NCBI GenBank assembly: GCA_937864205.1
Contig: CALMJB010000072.1
Location: forward strand, 1 to 10,411
Direction: 5' to 3'
Length of the DNA: 10,411 nt
From: an uncultured Actinomycetes bacterium
Lineage (GTDB): Bacteria; Actinomycetota; Actinomycetes; Nanopelagicales; Nanopelagicaceae
A model generated the notes under the pieces. It worked only from the letters and a program-made list of their open reading frames with translations, made no database searches and was not told the DNA's origin. How positions within the stretch are numbered: position 1 is the stretch's first letter; every line of letters begins with the position of its first letter. Below are positions 1 through 8,966 of this stretch, piece by piece. The translations under genes were made by a program, and so were the position numbers.

Positions 1-3654
<3,654 letters not shown>

Positions 3655-3672
3655 CACTTCCTCCAGATGAAC

Positions 3673-3778
3673 ACGGCAACCAGACCAACAAATTTTGGCC
3701 GCTATATGCCGTAATTAATTGGATATGGAAAATGGATGAGGGGCGAGGGTACCCAAACCCAGGGTCTTTCGTCCAATT
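3673..3778 (-). promoter_or_regulatory. Structured 5' leader RNA of rpoB (two stem domains)
   Basis: The untranslated region before rpoB contains two adjacent self-complementary domains when read as minus-strand RNA. Domain A is closed by a perfect 7-bp stem (AATTGGA at 3778-3772 with TCCAATT at 3723-3717). It encloses a GGGU/ACCC-rich core (GACGAAAGACCCUGGG onward), where three C-runs can compete for two G-runs. Four nt later, domain B has a perfect 6-bp outer stem (ACGGCA at 3712-3707 with TGCCGT at 3678-3673). Nested inside it is a 6-bp stem with one G-U pair (GGCCAA 3700-3695, TTGGTC 3688-3683). Domain B ends just before the GGAGG of rpoB. The pairings are read directly. A regulatory role and any ligand are inference, and I cannot match the element to a named RNA family. 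Confidence 0.55.
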
Positions 3779-3792
3779 GAGCGATATTTCTA

Positions 3793-3810
3793 ACTTATCT
3801 GACTTATCTG
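3793..3810. repeat. 9-bp tandem direct repeat in rplL-rpoB spacer
   Basis: ACTTATCTG occurs twice head to tail (plus-strand sense); on the minus strand it reads CAGATAAGT twice. It lies between the rplL terminator and the structured rpoB leader, where an rpoB promoter would be expected. GATAAG is a plausible though imperfect -10 element, but no convincing -35 partner is visible, so I do not assign a promoter. Confidence 0.6.
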
Positions 3811-3818
3811 ATTGTGCG

Positions 3819-3859
3819 TAAAAAATAACGCCCGGCTCCTGAAGGAGGTCGGGCGTTAT
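3819..3859 (-). terminator. Intrinsic terminator after rplL
   Basis: On the minus strand, ATAACGCCCG (3859-3850) pairs with CGGGCGTTAT (3834-3825). The stem continues inward through a G-U pair, a C-G pair, one bulge and three more pairs to a short TTCA loop, and is followed directly by a run of six U (3825-3820). It begins 33 nt after the rplL stop. This is a textbook rho-independent terminator separating the rplJ-rplL transcript from rpoB-rpoC. In E. coli the same gap holds a partial attenuator. Confidence 0.9.
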
Positions 3860-3891
3860 ACAACGCTATAAAACGTTATTTAAGTTTGAAC

Positions 3892-4278
3892 TTACTTGAT
3901 TGTGACCTTTGCGCCAGCGGCTTCTAGTGCAGCTTTTGCTTTGTCAGCGGTTGCCTTGTCTGCTTTCTCAAGCAAAGTTGAAGGTGCACCATCGACTAGA
4001 TCTTTTGCCTCTTTCAATCCCAAACTGGAATTTAGAGCGCGGACCTCTTTGATGACAGCGATCTTTTGTGAACCGCCATCTTCCAAGATCACAGTGAATT
4101 CATCTTGAGCAGCATCTGCTGCACCACCTGCGGCCGCGCCTCCTGCGGCAGCAACCGCTACTGGTGCGGCGGCTGTAACTTCAAACTCAGTTTCAAATGC
4201 TTTAACAAACTCGGTCAATTCAACCAAACTCATATCTTTGAATTGGCTAAGTAGGTCAGCGGTACTTAGTTTTGCCAT
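3892..4278 (-). CDS. rplL: 50S ribosomal protein L7/L12
   Basis: Stalk protein of the large subunit, present as dimers bound to L10; it recruits and stimulates the translational GTPases. The product has 128 residues, normal for the family. The N-terminal dimerisation domain (about 1-32, [20 protein letters not shown]) is followed by an Ala/Gly/Val-rich flexible hinge (about 34-56). The globular C-terminal domain contains [21 protein letters not shown] and the factor-binding helix [14 protein letters not shown]. The ATG at 4278 has AGGA 8 nt upstream. It lies 45 nt downstream of rplJ in the same transcript, and a strong terminator follows. Confidence 0.98.
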   Translation of the reverse strand: MAKLSTADLLSQFKDMSLVELTEFVKAFETEFEVTAAAPVAVAAAGGAAAGGAADAAQDEFTVILEDGGSQKIAVIKEVRALNSSLGLKEAKDLVDGAPSTLLEKADKATADKAKAALEAAGAKVTIK

Positions 4279-4323
4279 TTTCTTTTCCTATCCGTTAGTT
4301 GCTTTTTAATTTTCTAATTAACT

Positions 4324-4908
4324 TTAATTTTCAACCTGTGCTGGTTGTTCTGGTTGCGTTGCTTGCTCTACTTGTGCAGCTGGTGCAGCTGGTGCTGCTT
4401 CTGTTGTAGCAACTGGTTTTACCGCAGTTGATTCCATCTTGATGCGAAGCGCGTCAATTGTTGCGATCGCCTTAGCAAGCGATCCCTTCATTGCTCCAGC
4501 AATCTTTGCTAGCAAGACTTCGCGAGATTCCAAGTTTGCCAACTGCATGATTTCTGCAGTTGTTACAGATTTACCTTCGAAGATTCCACCCTTGATAACA
4601 AGTAACGGATTCTCCTTTTGGAAGTCGCGCAACTTCTTGGCCGCGTCAATTGGATCACCTTTGATAAATGCAACAGCCGAAGGACCAGAAAGCAGAGCAT
4701 CTTCGATTTCAACTCCAGCTTGTTTTGCTGCAATCTTCGTCAAAGTATTTTTTAAAACTGAGTACTTATTGATAACACCTAAGCTGCGACGAAGTTGCTT
4801 CATCGCGCCTACGGTTAAGCCACGGTACTCAGTCAGCACAGTTGCTTTTGCGGATTTGAAATCCTCCACAATTTCAGCAACTTCTGCTGCTTTGTCACTC
4901 TTTGCCAT
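4324..4908 (-). CDS. rplJ: 50S ribosomal protein L10
   Basis: L10 anchors the L7/L12 dimers to 23S rRNA at the base of the stalk and, in studied bacteria, represses its own operon by binding the mRNA leader. I start at ATG 4908, giving 194 residues beginning [17 protein letters not shown], with AAGGAG 9 nt upstream. A longer reading frame back to 4956 exists, but its extra codons lie inside the leader terminator hairpin and are not family sequence. The RNA-binding N-terminal part includes [19 protein letters not shown] (about 23-41). The C-terminal helix for L7/L12 (about 135-160) is followed by an Ala/Pro/Gln/Glu-rich tail of about 30 residues that looks disordered. rplL follows 45 nt later. 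Confidence 0.97.
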   Translation of the reverse strand: MAKSDKAAEVAEIVEDFKSAKATVLTEYRGLTVGAMKQLRRSLGVINKYSVLKNTLTKIAAKQAGVEIEDALLSGPSAVAFIKGDPIDAAKKLRDFQKENPLLVIKGGIFEGKSVTTAEIMQLANLESREVLLAKIAGAMKGSLAKAIATIDALRIKMESTAVKPVATTEAAPAAPAAQVEQATQPEQPAQVEN

Positions 4909-4927
4909 ATTTGGCTTCTCCTTAAAA

Positions 4928-4960
4928 TAAAAAATCCTCGGCGCATAAATACGCACGAGG
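4928..4960 (-). terminator. Attenuator terminator in the L10 leader
   Basis: CCTCG (4960-4956) pairs with CGAGG (4940-4936) around an inner GCGT/ATGC stem, and six U follow (4934-4929). An alternative hairpin excludes it: CGCATA (4977-4972) with TATGCG (4947-4942), plus TAC/GTA and CACGA (4966-4962) with TCGTG (4958-4954). It takes up both arms of the terminator. The arrangement suggests premature termination before rplJ under L10 control. Confidence 0.8.
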
Positions 4961-5093
4961 TTCGTGGTACCTATGCGGGCTGATTTTCATCACTTAACCT
5001 TTAAATTTTTCAATTTAAAGGACCGGCAGTCTTTGGTTCCTTTTTGGAAGTTTTACCCTCCAACAAGATGAGAAAAGCGTAAATCAGAGGGTA
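4936..5093 (-). promoter_or_regulatory. Ribosomal protein L10 leader (autoregulatory mRNA element)
   Basis: The spacer before rplJ folds like the L10 leader family (Rfam L10_leader), in which L10 binds the nascent mRNA and switches off rplJ-rplL. In minus-strand order there is a 7-bp closing stem (TACCCTC 5093-5087 with GAGGGTA 5060-5054), then the segment CCAAAGACTGCCGG, which resembles the conserved AAGACNG core of L10 leaders. Next come a 9-bp hairpin CCTTTAAAT/ATTTAAAGG and a TGAT-GAAA-ATCA tetraloop hairpin. These are followed by alternative antiterminator and terminator structures reaching to the rplJ ribosome site. Pairings are seen; the family assignment rests on position plus the core motif. 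Confidence 0.8.
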
Positions 5094-5138
5094 CTAATTA
5101 GGCAAATCAGGATTTTGCTAGTGCTTCTTATTGTTCGG

Positions 5139-5167
5139 CTTATAGTACTAACCGAAAAACTTCCTAA
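5139..5167 (-). promoter_or_regulatory. Weak candidate promoter for rplJ-rplL
   Basis: On the minus strand, TATAAG (5144-5139, five of six matches to the -10 consensus) lies 17 nt after TTAGGA (5167-5162, three of six to the -35). Initiation near 5131 would begin the transcript about 40 nt before the first L10-leader stem. The -35 match is poor, and transcription could instead simply continue from rplA. Confidence 0.3.
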
Positions 5168-5169
5168 AA

Positions 5170-5880
5170 CTATTGAATTACCGCTCCACCATCCCGAGCG
5201 ATTGATGTATCAATTTTGATTCCAGGGCTCATTGTCGAACTAACTGTTGAAGATTTGATGAATCTTCCCTTTGATGCCGCCGGTTTTGATCTCATCACTT
5301 CTTCAATCGCAGTTGCGTAATTTTCCGCTAGTTGTTCTGCAGTAAATGATGTTTTACCAATGATGAAATGAAGATTGGCATTTTTATCAATTCGAAATTC
5401 GATTTTTCCGCCTTTAATATCAGAAACTGCTTTTGCGATATCGGTAGTCACAGTTCCAGTTTTTGGATTCGGCATCAAACCGCGCGGACCAAGAACTTTT
5501 CCAAGACGACCAACTTTTCCCATCAAATCTGGAGTCGAGACAACTGCGTCGTAATCAAGACGACCTTTTGATACTTCATCAATTAATTCATCAGCACCGA
5601 CAATGTCAGCACCAGCCGCACGTGCTTGCTCGGCCCGCTCACCCGCTGCGAAAACTAAAACTCTGGCAGTTTTTCCGGTGCCATGTGGCAAATTAACTGT
5701 GGAACGAACCGCTTGGTCTGCTTTCTTAGGATCGATTCCAAGAAAAAGTGCAACATCAACGGTTGAGTCGTATTTAACGGTAGATGTTTCTTTTACTAAT
5801 TTCATCGCCTCAAGTGGCGTATAAAAACGGCCAGCTTCAATTTTCTCTGCGGCGGCGCGATATTTCTTACTTCTTTGCAT
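5170..5880 (-). CDS. rplA: 50S ribosomal protein L1
   Basis: L1 forms the mobile stalk beside the ribosomal E site and helps release deacylated tRNA; in other bacteria it is also a translational repressor of its own operon. The 236-residue product matches the family length and starts [20 protein letters not shown]. The family signature, [20 protein letters not shown] at about residues 120-139, is intact and contains the RNA-contacting loop, followed by [13 protein letters not shown]. The ATG at 5880 has only a loose AGAGAAG ribosome site. The gene follows rplK after a 127-nt spacer with repeats and hairpins, and precedes the L10 leader. Confidence 0.98.
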   Translation of the reverse strand: MQRSKKYRAAAEKIEAGRFYTPLEAMKLVKETSTVKYDSTVDVALFLGIDPKKADQAVRSTVNLPHGTGKTARVLVFAAGERAEQARAAGADIVGADELIDEVSKGRLDYDAVVSTPDLMGKVGRLGKVLGPRGLMPNPKTGTVTTDIAKAVSDIKGGKIEFRIDKNANLHFIIGKTSFTAEQLAENYATAIEEVMRSKPAASKGRFIKSSTVSSTMSPGIKIDTSIARDGGAVIQ

Positions 5881-5894
5881 CTCTTCTCTGCTTT

Positions 5895-5939
5895 CTGATC
5901 AAGTTAATGATCTGGAAGTTGTGGTTTAACGAACCAGAT
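5895..5939 (-). promoter_or_regulatory. Hairpins ahead of rplA, possible L1-responsive leader
   Basis: Directly upstream of rplA, minus-strand ATCTGG (5939-5934) pairs perfectly with CCAGAT (5915-5910). An alternative small hairpin GGTT/AACC lies within it, and GATCA pairs with TGATC (5911-5895 region) just after. The sequence GTGGGAGAGCC immediately precedes. L1 is known to bind its own mRNA at a mimic of its 23S site in several prokaryotes. The position fits, but I cannot confirm the specific L1-binding consensus, so the role is inferred. Confidence 0.35.
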
Positions 5940-5955
5940 TTTGGCTCTCCCACTA

Positions 5956-5997
5956 TTTAGTTGTACTTTTTTAGTTGTTCTTATTTCGTTGTACTTT
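5956..5997. repeat. Three tandem copies of a 14-bp unit in the rplK-rplA spacer
   Basis: On the plus strand the units are TTTAGTTGTACTTT (5956-5969), TTTAGTTGTTCTTA (5970-5983) and TTTCGTTGTACTTT (5984-5997). They abut exactly, and unit 2 differs from unit 1 at two positions, unit 3 at one. As minus-strand RNA they read as A-rich repeats with the core GUACAAC or GAACAAC. They begin 10 nt after the rplK stop. No hairpin or coding function is visible. Confidence 0.75.
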
Positions 5998-6007
5998 TGA
6001 AGTTTTC

Positions 6008-6439
6008 TTAACCTGAGACTGTAATTCCCATTGATCGAGCGGTTCCGGCAATAATTAACGAGGCGGCTTCAATGTCATTTGCATTTAAATCTGCCATCTT
6101 CATTTTTGCAATCTCTTCAACTTGCTTCTTAGTTAAGTTTGCAACTTTATCTTTGTGCGGAACAGCTGATCCCTTTTCGATTCCGGCAGCTTTCAAAATC
6201 AAACGTGATGCTGGCGGAGTTTTGGTGATGAATGTAAATGAACGATCTTCATAAACTGTAATTTCAACCGGGATGATGTTTCCCTTTTGGCTATCGGTAG
6301 CAGCGTTATAAGCCTTAACGAATTCCATGATGTTCACACCATGTTGGCCAAGGGCTGGTCCAACTGGTGGAGCAGGTGTAGCTGCGCCGGCTTGAATCTG
6401 CAGTTTTATAAGTGCTGCGACTTTTTTCTTAGGTGCCAT
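6008..6439 (-). CDS. rplK: 50S ribosomal protein L11
   Basis: L11 binds the GTPase-associated centre of 23S rRNA with L10 and is needed for factor-dependent GTP hydrolysis and RelA-type stringent signalling. The 143-residue product begins [20 protein letters not shown] and shows the proline-rich N-terminal helix [19 protein letters not shown]. The C-terminal RNA-binding domain ends with [21 protein letters not shown] chose ATG 6439 because it matches the family start; the open frame continues upstream to a TTG at 6478 inside nusG, but those 13 codons are not family sequence. The start lies 10 nt after the nusG stop with no Shine-Dalgarno sequence (TTCACCCCCT precedes ATG), so translation probably depends on coupling to nusG. 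Confidence 0.97.
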   Translation of the reverse strand: MAPKKKVAALIKLQIQAGAATPAPPVGPALGQHGVNIMEFVKAYNAATDSQKGNIIPVEITVYEDRSFTFITKTPPASRLILKAAGIEKGSAVPHKDKVANLTKKQVEEIAKMKMADLNANDIEAASLIIAGTARSMGITVSG

Positions 6440-6449
6440 AGGGGGTGAA

Positions 6450-7160
6450 TTAAATCTTTTGAACCTGATGAAATGCAAGTTCGACCGGAGTTTCCCGTCC
6501 GAAAATGGATACTAAAACTTTTAACTTGCCTTGTTCCGGCATGATCTCTGAGATTGTTGCCGGCAATGTTGCAAATGGTCCATCCATAACCGTTACCGAT
6601 TCGCCGATTGAATAATCAACATTCTTCATGTCAATCTTCTCGCCCTTCTTAACTGGACGAGGTGCCAAAATATTTTCTACCTCAGCCAGAGTTAATGGCG
6701 ATGGATGATGTGCATTTCCCACAAATCCCGTTACACCTGGAGTATTTCGAACGCATGACCAGGATTCATCTGTAAGTTCCATTCTTACTAATACGTATCC
6801 GGGAAAAATATTTCGCTTTACCTGTTTACGGACACCATTTTTAACTTCGGTGATTTCCTCTTCTGGAACCTCAATTTGAAATACAAAATCCTCCATATTC
6901 AAAGATTGAATACGGTTCAACAAATTTCCTTTTACCTTCTTTTCATAACCGGCATAAGAATGAACCACAAACCATTCTCCTGGAGCATTTCGAAGTGAGT
7001 TTCTAAATTCCGCATTCTCATCATTCTCAATCTCGGGTTCGACTTTGGTGTCAACATCTACTGCGACTTGACCGCCTATTTCAGAATCATTCGCGGAAAC
7101 GTTTTCAGCGCGAGTATCGCCAGCGGTTAACGCTGCTTCAAATGCATCATCATTAGCCAT
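6450..7160 (-). CDS. nusG: Transcription termination/antitermination factor NusG
   Basis: NusG binds the RNA polymerase clamp through its NGN domain and contacts Rho or ribosomal S10 through its KOW domain, linking elongation to termination and translation. The product has 236 residues. A 55-60 residue acidic, apparently disordered N-terminal extension ([15 protein letters not shown]...) is typical of Actinobacteria. The NGN domain runs from about 62 ([16 protein letters not shown]) to 165 and includes [12 protein letters not shown] at 116-127. The KOW domain is at about 184-236 ([20 protein letters not shown]). The ATG at 7160 follows the secE stop by 3 nt, so the genes are translationally coupled. 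Confidence 0.98.
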   Translation of the reverse strand: MANDDAFEAALTAGDTRAENVSANDSEIGGQVAVDVDTKVEPEIENDENAEFRNSLRNAPGEWFVVHSYAGYEKKVKGNLLNRIQSLNMEDFVFQIEVPEEEITEVKNGVRKQVKRNIFPGYVLVRMELTDESWSCVRNTPGVTGFVGNAHHPSPLTLAEVENILAPRPVKKGEKIDMKNVDYSIGESVTVMDGPFATLPATISEIMPEQGKLKVLVSIFGRETPVELAFHQVQKI

Positions 7161-7163
7161 TAT

Positions 7164-7415
7164 TTATCCAAACACCCAGAAAACTATTTTTGTTAAAACT
7201 AGATCAAAAGCAGAAACCACAACAATTATGAATCCAACGAAAACTAGCACCACTGCTGTGTAAGTACTTAGTTGATTTCGAGTTGGCCAAACTACCCGCT
7301 TTAATTCAGATATAACTTGGCGATAGAACAATGCCACTCGACCGAAAATCGATAATTTCGATTCGGAATCAACCTGTTCTACAACGTCGTTTGTGTCGTT
7401 GTTATCTTGACTCAA
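7164..7415 (-). CDS. secE: Preprotein translocase subunit SecE
   Basis: SecE is the small clamp subunit of the SecYEG channel in the cytoplasmic membrane. The 83-residue product has the single-helix bacterial form: a polar acidic N-terminus (1-20), the amphipathic cytoplasmic helix with the hallmark VISELKRVVWPTRNQLSTYT (34-53), and one transmembrane helix at about 54-76. The start is TTG at 7415. The frame contains no methionine codon, so no ATG start is possible; the ribosome site AGAAGG lies about 10 nt upstream. The gene sits between tRNA-Trp and nusG, the standard actinobacterial arrangement. Confidence 0.95.
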   Translation of the reverse strand: MSQDNNDTNDVVEQVDSESKLSIFGRVALFYRQVISELKRVVWPTRNQLSTYTAVVLVFVGFIIVVVSAFDLVLTKIVFWVFG

Positions 7416-7496
7416 CTTTTTTCAACCTTCTTCTCTTTTTTTCTCTTTTTTCTCTTAATTTTTTTCAAATTTTTTAAAACTTTTTCTTATTACTTG
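7416..7496 (-). other. Almost C-free purine-rich leader between tRNA-Trp and secE
   Basis: The 81 nt from the tRNA 3' end to the secE start contain a single C on the transcript strand (the first base, next to the tRNA). The rest is long A runs with GAGAA motifs and a few U tracts. On the plus strand TTCTCTTTTT is repeated exactly at 7431-7440 and 7441-7450, with a partial third copy at 7451. No terminator hairpin is present, so transcription can run from the tRNA into secE-nusG, and the leader should be unstructured. Confidence 0.7.
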
Positions 7497-7570
7497 CAGG
7501 GCAGGAGGGACTTGAACCCCCAACCGCCGGTTTTGGAGACCGGAACTCTGGCCAGTTGAGCTACTGCCCT
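7497..7570 (-). tRNA. tRNA-Trp (anticodon CCA)
   Basis: The minus strand folds as a complete cloverleaf: acceptor AGGGCAG/CTGCCCT with discriminator G, D arm GCTC/GAGT, anticodon stem CCGGT/ACCGG with loop CTCCAAA, and T arm GGGGG-TTCAAGT-CCCTC with one G-U pair. The anticodon CCA lies at 7536-7534 and reads UGG (tryptophan); G at the discriminator is usual for bacterial tRNA-Trp. The 3' CCA is not encoded (CAA follows), so it must be added by the nucleotidyltransferase. It is the first gene of the secE-nusG transcript. Confidence 0.97.
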
Positions 7571-7594
7571 TCGAGCGTCACCAGGCAAGAGGCG

Positions 7595-7625
7595 ATAATA
7601 ATTTTTCAATTTTTTATCTACTCAA
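7595..7625 (-). promoter_or_regulatory. Candidate promoter for tRNA-Trp-secE-nusG
   Basis: On the minus strand TTGAGT (7625-7620, four of six to the -35) lies 19 nt before TATTAT (7600-7595, five of six to the -10). A start near 7588 would give a tRNA 5' leader of about 17 nt. The AT-rich spacer supports it; the 19-nt spacing is slightly long. Confidence 0.45.
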
Positions 7626-7631
7626 AACTGT

Positions 7632-7648
7632 TTGCGCATCTGTCGCAA
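7632..7648. promoter_or_regulatory. Short inverted repeat upstream of the tRNA-Trp promoter
   Basis: TTGCG (7632-7636) and CGCAA (7644-7648) form a perfect 5-bp inverted repeat with a 7-bp centre, just upstream of the candidate tRNA-Trp -35. It resembles a dimeric regulator site, but five base pairs can arise by chance. Confidence 0.25.
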
Positions 7649-7693
7649 TTTTCATGCTTTCCAGTTGCAAGCGCTAGGACGGAAATTCTAAAC

Positions 7694-7718
7694 GGAATTT
7701 ATAAAATAGGTAAATTCC
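7694..7718. promoter_or_regulatory. Inverted repeat overlapping the aspC promoter, candidate operator
   Basis: GGAATTTA (7694-7701) and TAAATTCC (7711-7718) are perfect reverse complements separated by 9 bp. The second half ends directly against the -10 hexamer at 7719, so a bound protein would cover the -35/spacer region. A third related half-site, GGAAATTC, lies at 7681-7688. No regulator gene is present in the window to name it. Confidence 0.5.
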
Positions 7719-7724
7719 TATAAT
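7719..7724 (+). promoter_or_regulatory. -10 element of the aspC promoter
   Basis: A perfect TATAAT lies 40 nt before the aspC ATG, predicting a transcript start near 7731 and a leader of about 34 nt. No recognisable -35 is present; the position is occupied by the inverted repeat, which would fit a promoter that is regulated or needs an activator. Confidence 0.6.
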
Positions 7725-7747
7725 TTGTGCGAATAATTGAGCGTAAC

Positions 7748-7765
7748 TGGCAGACTTACCTGCCA
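7748..7765 (+). promoter_or_regulatory. Hairpin at the aspC start codon, no Shine-Dalgarno
   Basis: TGGCAG (7748-7753) pairs perfectly with CTGCCA (7760-7765) across a 6-nt loop, and the last A is the first base of the ATG. No purine-rich ribosome site is visible in the leader. Confidence 0.45.
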
Positions 7766-8964
7766 TGAGTGACGCCGAAATATCCAAACGAATAAGTGCT
7801 ATCGCCGAATCGGCAACACTTGCAGTTGACGCAAAAGCGAAAGCACTGAAATCAGCAGGTAAACCTGTGATTGGGTTTGGTGCCGGTGAACCAGATTTTC
7901 CAACTCCAGATTACATAGTTAATGCTGCGATTGAAGCAGCCAAAAATCCAGCAAACCATAAATATTCTCCAACAAGTGGACTTGCCGAACTTCGCACTGC
8001 AATTGTTGATAAAACAAAACGAGATTCAAAATATGAAATTTCCGCCGAGCAAGTATTAGTCACGAATGGTGGAAAACAGGCGGTATATCAATCTTTTGCA
8101 ACGTTATTAAATCCGGGCGATGAGGTAATTTTGCCGGCACCATATTGGACCACTTATCCAGAGTGCATCAAACTTGCCGGCGGAATTGCTGTTGAAGTTT
8201 TCGCAGATGAATCCCAAGATTATTTGGTTACGGTTGAACAACTAGAAAAAGCAAAAACTAAAAAAACTAAAGTTTTATTATTTTGTTCACCCTCAAATCC
8301 AACTGGCGCGGTTTACTCGCCCGCTCAAGTTAAAGCCATTGGTGAGTGGGCTTTAAAAAACAACCTTTGGGTCATCACCGATGAAATCTATGAACATTTG
8401 TTATACGACAATGCCAGCGCCCCAAGTATCTGCGTAGCAGTTCCAGAACTAGCGGAAAAAACAATTATTCTAAATGGCGTCGCAAAAACTTATGCGATGA
8501 CTGGATGGCGAGTGGGTTGGATGATAGGTCCTAAATCAGTCATCAAAGCGGCAACTAATTTGCAATCGCATTTAAGTTCTAACGTTTCAAATATCTCACA
8601 GCGGGCTGCTATTGCTGCACTTACCGGCGATCTTTCTGCGGTCAAACAAATGTTGACTGCCTTTGATCGTCGACGAAAACTAATTCATAAGATGCTAAAT
8701 GAAATAAATGGAATCAGTTGTCCACTTCCAACCGGCGCATTTTATGTTTATCCATCTGTTAAAAAACTTATTGGCAAAAATATAAAGGGTAAGGTGGCAA
8801 ATACTTCTGCTGAGTTGGCAAACATGATTTTGGATGAAGCCGAAGTTGCGGCGGTTCCCGGCGAAGCATTTGGTCCATCTGGTTACTTGAGATTTTCTTA
8901 TGCTTTAGGCGATGCTGACATCGTTACCGGAATCACCAAACTAAAAACTTATTTAGAATCTTAA
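7765..8964 (+). CDS. aspC: Pyridoxal-phosphate aminotransferase, aspartate aminotransferase type
   Basis: Cytosolic class I aminotransferase, 399 residues, most like bacterial aspartate (or aspartate/prephenate) aminotransferases; it would interconvert aspartate and 2-oxoglutarate with oxaloacetate and glutamate. Visible landmarks are [15 protein letters not shown] (37-51), GGKQA with K104 (a lysine associated with acidic-substrate recognition in the Thermus-type enzymes), and N178 in SNPTG. D206 and Y209 are in [11 protein letters not shown], the PLP lysine K241 is in [13 protein letters not shown], and the carboxylate-binding R376 is in YLRFSYA. All are intact. The ATG at 7765 is the only usable start because an in-frame stop lies at 7744. 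Its position next to tRNA-Trp-secE-nusG is usual in Actinobacteria. Exact substrate preference cannot be read from sequence alone. Confidence 0.93.
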   Translation: MSDAEISKRISAIAESATLAVDAKAKALKSAGKPVIGFGAGEPDFPTPDYIVNAAIEAAKNPANHKYSPTSGLAELRTAIVDKTKRDSKYEISAEQVLVTNGGKQAVYQSFATLLNPGDEVILPAPYWTTYPECIKLAGGIAVEVFADESQDYLVTVEQLEKAKTKKTKVLLFCSPSNPTGAVYSPAQVKAIGEWALKNNLWVITDEIYEHLLYDNASAPSICVAVPELAEKTIILNGVAKTYAMTGWRVGWMIGPKSVIKAATNLQSHLSSNVSNISQRAAIAALTGDLSAVKQMLTAFDRRRKLIHKMLNEINGISCPLPTGAFYVYPSVKKLIGKNIKGKVANTSAELANMILDEAEVAAVPGEAFGPSGYLRFSYALGDADIVTGITKLKTYLES

Positions 8965-8966
8965 AA

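Noticed and set aside
3721..3770. G-quadruplex in the G-rich part of the rpoB leader (plus strand)
   Set aside because: The G-runs are irregular and mostly of two to four bases interrupted by C-runs that would pair with them; Watson-Crick structure is more likely.
4439..4930. 163-codon open frame on the plus strand opposite rplJ
   Set aside because: It mirrors a highly codon-biased ribosomal gene, has no ribosome site or promoter, and its translation resembles no family I know. The other plus-strand frames over rpoB, rplA and murB were dismissed for the same reasons.
4909..4956. N-terminal extension of L10 by 16 residues ([16 protein letters not shown])
   Set aside because: It is encoded by the leader terminator hairpin and U-tract. 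The ATG at 4908 has a good ribosome site and matches the family start.
5001..5024. Hairpin CCTTTAAAT/ATTTAAAGG as a terminator of rplA
   Set aside because: The stem is AT-rich and no U-run follows on the minus strand; it fits better as an internal stem of the L10 leader.
6440..6478. N-terminal extension of L11 from a TTG inside nusG
   Set aside because: The 13 extra residues are unlike L11 proteins, and no ribosome site precedes the TTG; ATG 6439 gives the family N-terminus.
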